Shown in pieces: positions 33,201-40,535 of a stretch of DNA of 64,000 nt; the stretch's first letter is position 1, and every line of letters begins with the position of its first letter. Position numbers and translations under genes: made by a program. The stretch is from positions 4,383,501-4,447,500 of the forward strand of contig NZ_CP026121.1 in the NCBI RefSeq assembly GCF_003330845.1. The letters are read 5' to 3'. This DNA comes from Streptomyces sp. Go-475. GTDB taxonomy: Bacteria; Actinomycetota; Actinomycetes; Streptomycetales; Streptomycetaceae. The notes beneath the pieces were generated by a model. The model made no database searches and had not been told where the DNA came from. It saw only the letters and a list, made by a program, of their open reading frames with translations.

Positions 33201-34033
33201 GGCGCTACGGACCGGCCGTGCTGCTCACGCTCGTCGGGGCGGCGGTCCTGCGGGTGTCGGCCTTCAGCGAGCTGTACCTGCGGTATGTGCAGGCGGGGTT
33301 GCGGCCGTATCTCGTGGTGTCGGGGGTGGTGCTGGTGCTGCTGGGGGTCGTGGCGGCGGTCCTGGCGCGAGCGGCGTGGGAGCGGGACGGCCACGACGAC
33401 GTCCAGGGGGACGACGGCCATGACCAGGGCGGCGACGGCCGCGACCAGGGCGGCGACGGCCATGACCCGGGCGGGGACGGCCATGACCCGGGCGGGGACG
33501 GCCATGACCCGGGCGGCGACGGCCATGAGCACGGCCCCGCCGGCCCCCGGGTCGCCTGGCTGCTCACCCTCCCCGCCCTGGCCCTGCTGCTCTTCCCGCC
33601 GCCCGCCCTGGGCTCCTACAGCGCGCAGCGCGAGGCGGACCAGCGGGCGGCCCAGGGCGTCGGCACCTTCCCGGCGCTGCCCGCCGGGGACCCGGTCGAC
33701 CTCAGCCTCGGGGAGTTCGGCTCCCGGGCGGTCTACGACAGCGGCCGCTCCCTCGACGGGCGCACGATCCGGCTCACCGGCTTCGTCACCCAGGACGGCG
33801 ACGGCACCTGGTACGTCACGCGCCTCCTCGTCTCCTGCTGCGCCGCCGACGCGTCGACCGCCAGGGCCGAGGTGCGCGGCGCCGACGCCCCGCCCGTCGA
33901 CACCTGGGTCACGGTCACCGGCACCTGGCGTCCCGAGGGCGCGCTGGGCTCGGACGCCGCCTGGCCGCCGGTCGTCGACGCCACGTCCGTGCGGCAGGTG
34001 GCGCAGCCGGACAACCCGTACGAGAAGCGCTGA
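33197..34033 (+). CDS. TIGR03943/DUF1980 (YcgQ-like) membrane protein with Asp/His-rich repeats
   Basis: 278 residues, GTG start overlapping the permease stop. Two N-terminal helices are followed by a cytoplasmic or linker stretch made of six 7-residue GGDGHDP-type repeats ending HEHG, then another helix (WLLTLPALALLLFPPP) and the conserved exported domain (RTIRLTGFVTQDGDGTWYVTRLLVSCCAADAS). The Asp/His-rich run looks like a metal-binding patch, and the CC pair is conserved in the family. It acts with the permease, probably in metal-related transport or assembly. Confidence 0.85.
   Translation: MRRYGPAVLLTLVGAAVLRVSAFSELYLRYVQAGLRPYLVVSGVVLVLLGVVAAVLARAAWERDGHDDVQGDDGHDQGGDGRDQGGDGHDPGGDGHDPGGDGHDPGGDGHEHGPAGPRVAWLLTLPALALLLFPPPALGSYSAQREADQRAAQGVGTFPALPAGDPVDLSLGEFGSRAVYDSGRSLDGRTIRLTGFVTQDGDGTWYVTRLLVSCCAADASTARAEVRGADAPPVDTWVTVTGTWRPEGALGSDAAWPPVVDATSVRQVAQPDNPYEKR
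33413..33538. repeat. 21-bp tandem repeat (six units) inside the DUF1980 gene
   Basis: Six 21-bp units starting at 33413, 33434, 33455, 33476, 33497 and 33518. Three central units are nearly identical. The period keeps frame and encodes GDGHDPG-type heptads. Confidence 0.9.
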
Positions 34034-34393
34034 CGGCGGACCCCGCCGCGACGGCCGCGCGCCGGGGTTTCGCCCGACCCGCCTCGGGTAGTCGGGGCAC
34101 GATTCCGGGAGGCCTCCGGGAGGGCTCGGAGCACGGTCGGGGCGGGCACCTGGCGCGGAGCGTGCGGAGTCGGCGCCGGGAGCCGGGAAGCCGGGACCGG
34201 GCCCGGTTCCTCGCGGCACCGGTCGTCCGCGGCACCGGTCGTCAACGGGCACGGTCGTCCACGGGCGCGGTCGTCCACCGGCGCGGTCGTCCGCGGGGCT
34301 GTCGTGCCGGTCCGTCGCCGCCCCCGGCCGAAGGAGCCCGCCCCGGACGACCGTCAAGCGTGCAGGCCGCGATGATCAGAGGAGGCGGTGGTC
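34034..34393. repeat. Intergenic stretch with a 16-17-bp tandem array
   Basis: No convincing gene between the DUF1980 and GAF-ANTAR genes. The main structure is about five tandem copies of a GCRCGGTCGTCCNCGG-like unit at about 34215-34297. The extreme GC and lack of codon bias argue against coding. GAGGAGG at 34379-34385 is the ribosome site of the next gene. Confidence 0.65.
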
Positions 34394-35191
34394 GTGCGCC
34401 CCAGGGACGATCCCGGAGGCGCCTTTGGCGGCGACCCCGGCGGTGACGCCGGTCCCCGCCGCGCCGGGGGCGGTGACCTGGACCTGGACGGGGCCCGGGC
34501 CGCCGACGCGATCGCCCGGGGCGTGCGCGGGGCCGGGCCGGCAGAGGTGCCGGGGCGGCTGTGCGAGGTGGCGGTCGAACTGCTGCCGGTGACCGGCGCC
34601 AGCGTGTCGCTGCGCAGCGACGGCATGCCCGTACGGCTGAGCGCGAGCAGCGCGCACGCCGCGCACCTGGCGGAGATCCAGGCGACCCTGGGCGACGGCC
34701 CCTGCCAGAGCGCAATGGAGGCGGGGGAGCCCGTGCTGGCCTGCGACCTGACCGGGGGCCGGGACGCCGGACGCTGGCCCGTCTTCGCCCAGCAGGCCAC
34801 GGCGGCCGGGGTACGGGCGGTGTACGCGGTGCCGCTGGGCAGCGACGCGGTGTGCGTGGGGACGCTCGACCTCTACCGTGACCGCCCGGGCGGTCTCACC
34901 GACCGCCAGTTGCACGTGGCGCTGCTCGTGGCCGGTGTCATGACGGTGGCCCTGATGGCGCTGCCCCGCGAGGCCGACGCCGAGGCGCAGGGCGGGGAGC
35001 CGTGGCTGAGCGGTCTGGCCGCGGACCACCACGAGGTCTACCAGGCCGTCGGCATGATCATGGCGCAGCTCGGCGTCGGCGCCGACGACGCCCTGGCGCG
35101 GCTGCGGGGCGACGCCTTCGCGCGCGGGCGTACGGCGCTGGACGTGGCGCGCGACGTGATCGCCCACCGCAGGAGCTTCGACCGGGACTGA
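34394..35191 (+). CDS. GAF-ANTAR RNA-binding antiterminator
   Basis: 265 residues if the GTG at 34394 is used (8 nt from AGGAGG); the GTG at 34388 is too close to it. Residues about 45-190 are a GAF sensor (VELLPVTGASVSLRSDGMPVRLSAS; TLGDGPCQSAMEAGEPVLACDL; AGVRAVYAVPLG). The C-terminal about 60 residues are an ANTAR domain (HHEVYQAVGMIMAQLGVGADDALARLRGDAFARGRTALDVARDVI). ANTAR proteins bind paired hexanucleotide RNA hairpins and prevent termination. The signal is unknown. It is convergent with a lipoprotein gene 17 nt away. Confidence 0.9.
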   Translation: MRPRDDPGGAFGGDPGGDAGPRRAGGGDLDLDGARAADAIARGVRGAGPAEVPGRLCEVAVELLPVTGASVSLRSDGMPVRLSASSAHAAHLAEIQATLGDGPCQSAMEAGEPVLACDLTGGRDAGRWPVFAQQATAAGVRAVYAVPLGSDAVCVGTLDLYRDRPGGLTDRQLHVALLVAGVMTVALMALPREADAEAQGGEPWLSGLAADHHEVYQAVGMIMAQLGVGADDALARLRGDAFARGRTALDVARDVIAHRRSFDRD

Positions 35192-35208
35192 CGAAGGGCC
35201 GGGGCACG

Positions 35209-35991
35209 TCAGATCTGTGCCCGCCCCTGTCTGCCGATCTCCACGAGCCGCTGTGTCCCGAGTTCCACGGCCTGCTGGGTGACCTCCGCGTACACCTCGT
35301 CGAGACCGCCGTGGGTGAGGACGATGGCCTCCTCGCCGACGCGCACGGCGGCGAGGTCCATGGTCAGGTACGTCAGCTCCCCCTCCTCCGTCTCGCCGGC
35401 CAGCGTCACCCGCAGGGCCTGGCGGGCGTCCCCCAGCGGCGGCAGCGGCAGGTCGCTGACCTCCACGCCCTGGACCCCGCCGCGGGTCGTCGCGGCCGTG
35501 AACTGGCCGCACCTGCCCGGCAGCGACTTCAGCCACTCCAGGGTGCGGTCCACGTCCGCCGGCGGGTGCGCGGCGACCTGGTAGCGCACCTGGGCGTCGG
35601 TCTCGGCGTCGTCGAACGCCGAGGTCGCGTGCGGGCCCTGCGGGACGCCGAACAGCTCCTCCGTGTACAGGGCGTCGAGCAGCCGCTGGCACTGCCCGTC
35701 CTCCGTGGTCGCCTTCAGCAGCCCGTCCCGCCAGGTCCGGGCGCCCCGCGTCGGCCCCCACGGTTCCCCCAGATCCGCCTCGGTGATCAGCGCCGCCCGG
35801 GCCTGCGCCTCGGTGAGGGCGGCGCCCGGCCCGGCGGGCTGCTCGACGGCGGGCGAGGCGGCGGAGGCCGAGGCGGAGAACCAGCGCGGTCGCGGCTCGT
35901 CCTCGACGGAGCAGCCGGCCGCGGCCAGCAGGGCGGTCAGGGACAGCGCGGAGGCCAGGAGGACACGGGCGGCGGCCGGCGGGTGGGACAT
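35209..35991 (-). CDS. Lipoprotein of unknown function
   Basis: 260 residues from the ATG at 35991 behind CAGGAGG. Signal peptide with lipobox LLAAAGC (Cys near residue 23), a short disordered linker, then an about 190-residue domain starting ALTEAQARAALITEADLGEPW. That opening resembles sensor-domain-type lipoproteins of mycobacteria and Streptomyces in which substrate binding is assumed. No catalytic motif is visible. It is monocistronic, with 36 nt between its start and the repeat-rich region. Confidence 0.78.
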   Translation of the reverse strand: MSHPPAAARVLLASALSLTALLAAAGCSVEDEPRPRWFSASASAASPAVEQPAGPGAALTEAQARAALITEADLGEPWGPTRGARTWRDGLLKATTEDGQCQRLLDALYTEELFGVPQGPHATSAFDDAETDAQVRYQVAAHPPADVDRTLEWLKSLPGRCGQFTAATTRGGVQGVEVSDLPLPPLGDARQALRVTLAGETEEGELTYLTMDLAAVRVGEEAIVLTHGGLDEVYAEVTQQAVELGTQRLVEIGRQGRAQI

Positions 35992-36162
35992 CGGGGTGCC
36001 TCCTGGTGGGGCGGGCCCGGTGGGGGCGGGCGGGCCAAGATCGGGTACTGCTCTTACGGCACCACCACGACCGCCCGGCCACCAGCGCGACGGGCCGTCC
36101 GGGTGAGGCCCCGGCGCGGCGACGCCACGGCGACCGCACCGGGACGGAAAATCCGTCCCCGC

Positions 36163-36290
36163 GGCGCCGACGCCGCCGCGCGGGGACGGACGGCGCCTCA
36201 CCCTGACACCGACGCCGCCGCGCGGGGACGGAAGGTCCCTCGCCCCGACACCGACGCCGCCGCGCGGGGGCGAAAACCCGTCGCCCCGGC
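36163..36290. repeat. 42-bp tandem repeat upstream of the thrS-paralogue leader
   Basis: Three copies of a CCGACGCCGCCGCGCGGGG-containing unit start at 36167, 36209 and 36251, exactly 42 bp apart, with degenerate ends. The rest of 35992-36310 shows no gene. Confidence 0.75.
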
Positions 36291-36317
36291 CCCGCTTCCC
36301 CTGCTACGGTCCCACCC

Positions 36318-36380
36318 ATGAAGCGCGCCCAGCCGTTCCCGTCCTGCACGACGACGCCGGAGAGTGTCCCGGCGCGCTGA
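36318..36380 (+). CDS. Threonine-rich leader peptide of the thrS paralogue
   Basis: A 20-codon ORF, MKRAQPFPSCTTTPESVPAR, has three successive Thr codons (ACG at 36348-36356). A -10-like TACGGT at 36305-36310 puts the transcription start at or next to the ATG, so the peptide is probably translated leaderless. A 13-bp terminator hairpin follows 18 nt after its stop, then the ThrRS gene. This is the classical plan of ribosome-mediated attenuation: low Thr-tRNA stalls the ribosome at the Thr run and favours read-through. Confidence 0.75.
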   Translation: MKRAQPFPSCTTTPESVPAR

Positions 36381-36398
36381 CAGCTGACCTGAGTGTCC

Positions 36399-36428
36399 GA
36401 AGCCCCGGGGCGAGTGCCCCGGGGCTTC
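36399..36428 (+). terminator. Attenuator hairpin in the thrS-paralogue leader
   Basis: A perfect 13-bp stem (36399-36411 with 36416-36428) and GAGT loop, between the leader peptide and the ThrRS start. A smaller upstream hairpin (CGCCGG/CCGGCG, about 36355-36374) begins at the Thr codons. If a stalled ribosome opens it, UCCCGG at 36367-36372 could pair with CCGGGG at 36405-36410 as antiterminator. Confidence 0.7.
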
Positions 36429-36504
36429 GTCGTGGTGGGGGTACCACCCGGCTCGAGCGGAGCCGAGAGCCGGGGGAGCTCGTCCCAGACCCGGAGGAGC
36501 CACC

Positions 36505-37725
36505 ATGCACGACCACCGCCGACTCGGCCGTGAACTCGACCTGTTCGACACCGACCCGCTGATGGGCGCGGGGCTGCCGTACTGGCTGCCCGACGGCGCG
36601 CTCGTGCGGCACACCCTGGAGGAGTACATCCGGGAGGCGGAGCGGCGGGCCGGCTACCGGCACGTGTACTCGCCCGTCCTCGGCAAACGCGAGCTGTACG
36701 AGATCTCCGGCCACTGGGACCACTACGGCGACGACATGTTCCCGCCGATGGAGCTGGGCTCCGAACAGGTCCTGCTGCGCCCCAGCCTCTGCCCCCACCA
36801 CGCCCTGATCTACCGCTCCCGTTCCCGCAGCTACCGCGAACTCCCCCTGCGCATGGCGGAGCTGGGCGGCATGTACCGCTCGGAGCTGTCCGGCGTGCTC
36901 GGCGGACTGACCCGGGTGCGGGCCATCACCCTCAACGACGCGCACATCTTCTGCACCCTGGAGCAGGCCGTCGAGGAGGCGCGGGCCGCGCTGGAGCTGA
37001 TCGGCCGGGCCTACGCCGACCTGGGCATCAGCGCGTTCCGCCACCGCCTGTCGCTGCCCGGCGAGGGCGGCAAGTACGTGGCCGACCCGGCGCTGTGGCG
37101 GCGGGCCACCGCGCTGCTCCGGGAGGTCCTGGACGGCTCGGGCATCCCCTACGAGGCCGCCGAGGGCGAGGCGGCCTTCTACGGCCCGAAGATCGACGTG
37201 CAGATCACCGACCCGGCCGGGCGGGAGGCGACCCTGTCCACCGTCCAGATCGACTTCCACCAGCCGGAGCGCTTCGACCTGCACTACATCGGCGCCGACG
37301 GGGCGAAGCACCGCCCGGTGATGGTGCACCGCAGCGTCATCGGCAGCGTGGAACGCGCGGTCGCCCACCTCATCGAGGCGCACGGCGGCGCGTTCCCGCC
37401 GTGGCTGTCCCCCGTACAGCTGGTCGTGCTGCCGGTCGGGGAGGAGCAGGCCGGGGTCGCCCACGCCCTCGTGGACCGCGCCCGGGAGCTCGGTCTGCGG
37501 GCGGAGGTCGCCGGGCCCGAGCAGGGCACCCTCGCGGCCCGGATCCGCGCGGCCCGGCTGGTCCCCTACCAGGCGGTGATCGGCGGGCGCGAGGCCGAGG
37601 CCGGGCTCGTGGCACCGCGCCTGCGGGACGGCCGCCGGCCGGACGCGCTGCCCGCCGAGGAACTGCTGCGGCACATCGCGGACCGGGTGTCGGCACGCGG
37701 CCCCGGCCTCTGGGAACCGGCGTAG
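36505..37725 (+). CDS. thrS2: Short-form threonyl-tRNA synthetase (no TGS or editing domain)
   Basis: 406 residues, ATG behind GGAGGAGCCACC. It contains only the class II catalytic core (LDLFDTDPLMGAGLPYWLPDGA; motif 1 region HVYSPVLGKRELYEISGHWDHYGDDMFP; Zn ligand Cys in LLRPSLCPHH; DAHIF; HRSVIGSVERAVAHLIEAHGGAFP) and the anticodon-binding domain (from about 305). The TGS and editing domains of the usual about 640-residue enzyme are absent, so mis-charged Ser would not be cleared in cis. S. coelicolor has a second ThrRS of this kind (thrS2, from memory SCO3778). It is likely a starvation- or inhibitor-induced back-up enzyme, given the attenuator. Confidence 0.88.
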   Translation: MHDHRRLGRELDLFDTDPLMGAGLPYWLPDGALVRHTLEEYIREAERRAGYRHVYSPVLGKRELYEISGHWDHYGDDMFPPMELGSEQVLLRPSLCPHHALIYRSRSRSYRELPLRMAELGGMYRSELSGVLGGLTRVRAITLNDAHIFCTLEQAVEEARAALELIGRAYADLGISAFRHRLSLPGEGGKYVADPALWRRATALLREVLDGSGIPYEAAEGEAAFYGPKIDVQITDPAGREATLSTVQIDFHQPERFDLHYIGADGAKHRPVMVHRSVIGSVERAVAHLIEAHGGAFPPWLSPVQLVVLPVGEEQAGVAHALVDRARELGLRAEVAGPEQGTLAARIRAARLVPYQAVIGGREAEAGLVAPRLRDGRRPDALPAEELLRHIADRVSARGPGLWEPA

Positions 37726-37900
37726 GACGGGCGGCGGGCCGGGGGTCAGCGCGTGGCGTCCGGAAGGCCGGGGTCGGTCCGGGAGGCCGGGGGCGGCGCC
37801 GGGCGGCCAGCACGCCGGGGTCGGCGCCGGGCGCCCAGCAGTCCAGGTCAGCGCCTGGCGCCCAGCAGTCCAGGTCAGCGCCTGGCGCCCAGGAGACCGG
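37726..37900. repeat. Convergent gap with 27-bp tandem duplication
   Basis: A 27-bp unit is perfectly duplicated at 37834-37860 and 37861-37887, with more degenerate GGTCGGCGCCGGG-like copies upstream. It lies between the ends of thrS2 and the nucleotidyltransferase gene. No coding signal. Confidence 0.8.
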
Positions 37901-38725
37901 TCAACGCGGGGCGTTCAGCAGGTCGGCGATCTGTTCGTGCAGCTCGTGCGGCAGGTCGAACGTCCAGCGTCCGGCCGCCTCGCCGGCCAGGTCCCGGCTC
38001 CAGCGCCAGCTGTGGCGCGCGGCCGTACGCAGCTCCTCCTCGCGCGCGGCGGCCGTGGTGGAGACGTAGCGGTCGCGGTCGGCGGCCGGCAGGTCCTGCT
38101 CCAGGGCGCGGCTGGGCGTGAGCCAGTGGGCGGTGCTGCCGCGCAGCAGGCGGCAGAGCTGGAGCTGCAGCGGGGCGACGACGGTGTGCAGCCCCGCGTG
38201 GGCGCGGGCGATCTCGCCGCGGGCCAGGAGGTGGGCGACCATCAGCGTCCAGTTGGCCAGCTCGTCGGTGAGCTGCCGGGCGGTGGACACCGGCTCGGGC
38301 GGGCGGAACTCGGCCAGCTGCCGGGCGGCCCGCGTCAGCCGTCCGGTGCGGTCGAGCAGGACGGCGTCGTCGGGCTTGGGCAGGTGCACCTGGCCCTGCC
38401 AGGTGGGGACCTCGTCGATGCCGGGTCCGGCGGGGGTGAGGTGGAACTCGCCGCGCATGAGGTCGTCGAAGACGACGGCGAGGATGCCGTACATGTTGGT
38501 GTACGCGAGCCGGAGGGGCGCGAGCTGCTCCAGGAAGGCGCGGCCGTCGAAGCCGTCGGCCTGGTCGTCCTGGATGTACAGGTACGCCTCGATGTCGGAG
38601 TGGGCGTCGGCCTCGCCGAGGGTCCACGAGCCGTAGAGGAGGACGCCTTCCAGACGGGGATCGGCGTGGGCGAGCTCGCGCAGGCGGTCGATGCGGTCGT
38701 CGAGGGTGGGGGAGGCGGAGGGCAT
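37901..38725 (-). CDS. Lnu(F)-like nucleotidyltransferase
   Basis: 274 residues from the ATG at 38725; no clear ribosome site, possibly leaderless. The N-terminus has the pol-beta nucleotidyltransferase signature GVLLYGSWTLGEADAHSDIEAYLYI (GS and DxE metal ligands). The rest is helical with EFHLTPAGPGIDEVPTWQG and STAHWLTPSRALEQDLPAADRDRYVSTTA, which I recognise from lincosamide nucleotidyltransferases of the Lnu(B/F) type. These adenylylate lincomycin or clindamycin. In Streptomyces such chromosomal homologues may be intrinsic resistance genes or act on another aminocyclitol or small hydroxyl compound. Activity on lincosamides is inferred only. Confidence 0.75.
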   Translation of the reverse strand: MPSASPTLDDRIDRLRELAHADPRLEGVLLYGSWTLGEADAHSDIEAYLYIQDDQADGFDGRAFLEQLAPLRLAYTNMYGILAVVFDDLMRGEFHLTPAGPGIDEVPTWQGQVHLPKPDDAVLLDRTGRLTRAARQLAEFRPPEPVSTARQLTDELANWTLMVAHLLARGEIARAHAGLHTVVAPLQLQLCRLLRGSTAHWLTPSRALEQDLPAADRDRYVSTTAAAREEELRTAARHSWRWSRDLAGEAAGRWTFDLPHELHEQIADLLNAPR

Positions 38726-38772
38726 GGGCGCGATGCTAGGCAAGGTGCTTCCGACACGCAGCTGATTTCCCG

Positions 38773-39702
38773 TCAGGCCGTCGTCCAGGGGCGGAGCTTG
38801 TCGGGGTTGAGGACGGCCCAGATGCGGGCGATGCGGTCGCCCGCGACGTCGAACGCCAGCACCGACACGGTGACGCCGTCCTTCCGGGCCACCAGGCCGG
38901 GCTGGCCGTTGACCGCGCACTCCCGGAGCGTCACGCCGGGCACCGCGCGGGCCCGGTCGACGAAGAAGCGCGCGATCTGCTCGGCGCCCTCGACCGGGTG
39001 GAGCGCGGCCGTGGCGAGTCCGCCGCCGTCGCCGGTCGCGGTGGCGTCGGGGGCCAGCAGGCCGATGAGGCCGTCGATGTCCTGGGCCTCCCAGGCCTGC
39101 CGGAAGGAGCGGACGAGGCCGGCCCGGTCGGCCGCCGGGGGCGCGGTAGGCCGGGCCGCGCGCACGCGGCGGCGGGCCGAGGAGGCGAGCTGGCGGCAGG
39201 CGGCCGGGGTGCGGCCGACGATCTCGGCGACCTCGGCGAAGGAGTAGCGGAACACGTCGTGCAGGACGAACGCGACCCGCTCGGCCGGGGTCATCGACTC
39301 GAGCACGACGAGGAAGGCCATGCTGACGGACTCGTCGAGCGTGACGCGGTCGGCGGGATCGGCCGGGTCGGCCGGGGTGCCGCCCCACCGCCCGCTGACC
39401 CACTCGGTACGGCTGGGCAGCGGCTCCGGGACCCACGCGCCCACGTACCGCTCGCGTCTGGCCCGGGCCGAGCCCAGCAGGTCGAGGCAGACGCGGCCGG
39501 CGACGGTCGTCAGCCAGGCGCCGGGGGAGTCGATGGCGTCCCGCTGCCGCGGGGTCAGGGCGTACCAGCGGGCGTAGGTCTCCTGCACGACGTCCTCGGC
39601 CTCGGCGAGCGAGCCGAGCAGCCGGTACGCGAGGTTGAGCAGCTTCCGCCGCTCGCGGGTGAGCGCGCTCAGGTCGTCTGCGGGTCCGGACGGTGTGCTC
39701 AT
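38773..39702 (-). CDS. ECF41-family (SigJ-like) sigma factor
   Basis: 309 residues from the ATG at 39702; a GTG at 39738 is possible but lies close to the inferred transcription start. Sigma-2 (LLNLAYRLLGSLAEAEDVVQETYARWY; DSPGAWLTTVAGRVCLDLLGSARARRERYVGAWVPEPL) and sigma-4 (MTPAERVAFVLHDVFRYSFAEVAEIVGRTPAACRQLASSARRRV) are followed by a SnoaL/NTF2-like C-terminal extension (about 195-309) ending WAVLNPDKLRPW. In ECF41 factors the extension serves as a built-in regulator in place of an anti-sigma protein. It is divergent from yceI, and both genes carry the same ECF41-like promoter. Confidence 0.93.
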   Translation of the reverse strand: MSTPSGPADDLSALTRERRKLLNLAYRLLGSLAEAEDVVQETYARWYALTPRQRDAIDSPGAWLTTVAGRVCLDLLGSARARRERYVGAWVPEPLPSRTEWVSGRWGGTPADPADPADRVTLDESVSMAFLVVLESMTPAERVAFVLHDVFRYSFAEVAEIVGRTPAACRQLASSARRRVRAARPTAPPAADRAGLVRSFRQAWEAQDIDGLIGLLAPDATATGDGGGLATAALHPVEGAEQIARFFVDRARAVPGVTLRECAVNGQPGLVARKDGVTVSVLAFDVAGDRIARIWAVLNPDKLRPWTTA

Positions 39703-39744
39703 GGTGCGGCTGGCTCCCTCGGTCGCGCGGGTCCTCACCTCTTC

Positions 39745-39771
39745 GACGGGACAGCCCCCCGGAATGTGAGG
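39745..39771 (-). promoter_or_regulatory. ECF41-type autoregulatory promoter
   Basis: Reading leftward: CCTCACA, 16-nt spacer, CGTC (GACG at 39745-39748 and TGTGAGG at 39765-39771 on the + strand). ECF41 promoters are known to follow TGTCACA-N16-CGTC. It faces the sigma gene. Confidence 0.72.
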
Positions 39772-39784
39772 CCGGGCCGTGCCG

Positions 39785-39811
39785 CCTCACATTTCCCGGG
39801 GCTGTGTCGTC
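39785..39811 (+). promoter_or_regulatory. ECF41-type promoter of yceI
   Basis: CCTCACA (39785-39791), 16-nt spacer and CGTC (39808-39811) face yceI. Much of the G-rich spacer is also shared with the divergent copy, suggesting the two promoters arose by inverted duplication. Confidence 0.72.
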
Positions 39812-39858
39812 GTACCGCAGAGACCCGCACCAGGCCTTCCCTTCCAGGAGACACCACC

Positions 39859-40398
39859 ATGACGACCACGAGCACACTCGGCGAACTGACCGGCGACTAC
39901 GTCCTCGACCCCGCCCGCACCCGTATCGGTTTCGTGGCGCGGGCCCTGCTCGTCAGCAAGGTGCGCGGGACGTTCGGCGCGTTCGAGGGCGGCGGGCGGC
40001 TGGACGGCGACGACCCGTCGAGGTCCGCCGTGCGGCTCGCGATCCGCGCGGCGAGCATCCGGACCGGCAACGACAGGCGGGACGACCATCTGCGCGGCGG
40101 CGACTTCCTCGACGCGGGCGTCCACCCGGCCCTCACCTTCGCCTCGACCCGGGTGGAGCGGGCCGGCGCGACGGGCTTCCGGGTCACCGGTGACCTGACG
40201 GTCCGCGGCGTGACCCGCCCGGTCACCGTGGACGTCGAACTGACCGGCGCCGGGAACGACCCGCAGGGCGCCTTCCGGGTCGGTTTCACCGGCCGGGCGA
40301 CCATCGACCGCGCCGACTGGGGCGTGAGCGGGGCCCGGGGCATGGTCGGCCGGAAGGTGGCGCTGGAACTCGACATCGCGGCGGTACGGCGGCCCTGA
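39859..40398 (+). CDS. YceI-family lipocalin-like protein
   Basis: 179 residues from the ATG behind CCAGGAGACACC. Without a signal peptide it starts directly into the YceI barrel: GDYVLDPARTRIGFVARALLVSKVRGTFGAFEG, then SIRTGNDRRDDHLRGGDFLDAGVHPALTFASTRV, TGDLTVRGVTRPVTVDVEL and IDRADWGVSG. YceI proteins bind polyisoprenoid-type lipids, and some respond to stress. It is likely the target of the divergent ECF41 sigma factor. A perfect 21-bp tandem duplication covers its stop codon. Confidence 0.92.
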   Translation: MTTTSTLGELTGDYVLDPARTRIGFVARALLVSKVRGTFGAFEGGGRLDGDDPSRSAVRLAIRAASIRTGNDRRDDHLRGGDFLDAGVHPALTFASTRVERAGATGFRVTGDLTVRGVTRPVTVDVELTGAGNDPQGAFRVGFTGRATIDRADWGVSGARGMVGRKVALELDIAAVRRP

Positions 40399-40428
40399 GC
40401 GGCCTTGCGGCGGCCCTGAGCGGCCTTG
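40387..40428. repeat. 21-bp tandem duplication across the yceI stop
   Basis: Perfect copies at 40387-40407 and 40408-40428; the first contains the stop TGA. As 21 is a multiple of three, a second in-frame stop lies 21 nt downstream. Confidence 0.9.
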
Positions 40429-40535
40429 GCGGGGCACCTCGCGCCACCGGGGGCGTCGTCCGCGCGCCTCCCGGTCGTAAGGTCGCTGCTACGGCCCCCG
40501 CCCGGGGGAGAGCCGCAGCGGAAGGAGTCCTCGCC

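Noticed and set aside
36301..36504. T-box riboswitch ahead of the ThrRS paralogue
   Set aside because: No T-box sequence or specifier loop was recognisable; the Thr-rich leader ORF and simple hairpin explain the region better.
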